Shown here piece by piece: positions 4,668-5,168 of a stretch of DNA of 5,168 nucleotides. This stretch comes from Pseudomonadota bacterium. Lineage in GTDB: Bacteria; Pseudomonadota; Alphaproteobacteria; Rhizobiales; Methylopilaceae. A model generated the notes under the pieces. The model was given only the letters and a program-made list of their open reading frames with translations, did not search any database and had not been told where the DNA came from. Location: assembly GCA_023389135.1 (NCBI GenBank), contig JAEWEX010000342.1:1-5168 (forward strand), given 5' to 3'. The translations under genes and the position numbers were made by a program. Position 1 is the stretch's first letter. Every line of letters starts with the position of its first letter.

Positions 4668-5168
4668 TCAGACCACCGGCGACAGCCCGCCATCGATGTT
4701 GACGGCGATGCCGGTGAGATAGCTTGCGCGTGCGGAGACCAGGAAGGCGATGACGTCGCCGGCCTCCTCGCTCTCGCCCACGCGGCCGAGCGGCACGCCG
4801 CGGCGGCCGGCCTCGGCCCGGTAGAAGGCGTCAAGGTCGCCGTCGCCGCCCTCGGCCGCCATGCGCTCGACCTTGCGCTCGTGCTGGCCGCTCTTGATGA
4901 AGCCGATGCACACCGTGTTGACCAGGATGTTGTCGGCGGCCAGGTCCTTCGACAGCCCCTTGGTGAAGGCGATGCCCGCCGCGCGCGCGATGGAGGTCGG
5001 CATCTTGCCCTTCGACGGCGTGCGGCCGTCCAGATTGGTGACGTTGACGATGCGGCCGCCGCCCTGGCGGCGCATCTCCGGGATCGCCAGCCGGCAGAAC
5101 TCCATGGCCGCCCAGACCTTGAGCTCGAAGTCGGCGCGCCAGTCGGCGACGCTGACCTGCTCGAACGG
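4668..5168 (-). CDS. SDR-family protein with a non-canonical active site, N-terminus cut off by the window edge
   Basis: The C-terminal 166 residues of a Rossmann-fold short-chain dehydrogenase/reductase-like protein; about 90-100 residues, including the cofactor-binding glycine motif, lie beyond the right edge. The frame stays open to the edge, so the internal ATG at 5105 is not the start. Seen in order: a helix from DWRADFELK (9-17) to AIPEM (28-32), the strand GGRIVNVTN (37-45), helix ARAAGIAFTKGLSKDLA (61-77), NILVNTVCIGFIKSG (80-94), and the family-typical ending PLGRVGESEEAGDVIAFLVS (127-146) with SYLTGIAVNIDGG (149-161). The canonical catalytic tetrad Asn-Ser-Tyr-Lys appears as Lys17, Asn45, Thr58 and Arg62, and no tyrosine occurs before Y116. 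The usual NxVxPG is NTVCIG. The gene is convergent with tctC and ends 87 bases from it. It belongs to a divergent SDR subgroup, so activity as a normal NAD(P)H oxidoreductase is doubtful. The SDR fold is secure; the role is unknown. Confidence 0.88.
   Translation of the reverse strand, partial: PFEQVSVADWRADFELKVWAAMEFCRLAIPEMRRQGGGRIVNVTNLDGRTPSKGKMPTSIARAAGIAFTKGLSKDLAADNILVNTVCIGFIKSGQHERKVERMAAEGGDGDLDAFYRAEAGRRGVPLGRVGESEEAGDVIAFLVSARASYLTGIAVNIDGGLSPVV

Noticed and set aside
3470..4702. Plus-strand open frame of 410 codons and a minus-strand frame of 418 codons (3243-4499) overlapping tctC
   Set aside because: Both are low-complexity, Arg/Ala/Gly-rich shadows of tctC, which has a signal peptide, a ribosome binding site and full Bug-family motifs.

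Overview
The window is very GC-rich, with GC-biased third codon positions. It holds an ordinary-looking catabolic gene cluster built around a tripartite tricarboxylate transporter (TTT). The base composition and the gene families (TctABC, COG3618-type amidohydrolase, SnoaL-like protein, SDR) suggest a proteobacterium, most likely an alphaproteobacterium and possibly a betaproteobacterium. No rRNA, tRNA or taxon-specific marker is present to settle this.

Layout. On the minus strand, reading from about position 3234 down to position 1, is a tight four-gene run: tctB (small membrane subunit), tctA (large membrane subunit, start overlapping the tctB stop by one base), a SnoaL/NTF2-fold protein, and an amidohydrolase that overlaps its predecessor by 20 bases and runs off the left edge. 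A 332-base divergent intergenic region (3235-3566) separates this run from tctC on the plus strand, which encodes the periplasmic substrate-binding protein. After tctC, an 87-base convergent gap carries two back-to-back hairpins, followed by the 3' end of a short-chain dehydrogenase/reductase-like gene on the minus strand that runs off the right edge.

How it may work together. TctC would bind a carboxylate-type solute in the periplasm and deliver it to the TctA/TctB permease. The co-transcribed SnoaL-like and amidohydrolase proteins, and perhaps the SDR-like protein, would process it. COG3618 hydrolases often act on lactones or carboxylate ring-cleavage intermediates, so a lactone or a cyclic or aromatic acid is a reasonable guess, but the sequence does not identify the substrate.

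The points most worth a second look are: (1) the SDR-like protein, which lacks all four canonical catalytic residues; (2) a compact AT-rich control island at 3374-3426, where the dyad TTGAC-N8-GTCAA sits on the -35 box of a credible promoter for the tctBA operon; and (3) overlapping, mutually exclusive hairpins in the tctC leader. I found no mobile element, CRISPR array, RNA gene or clearly new system.
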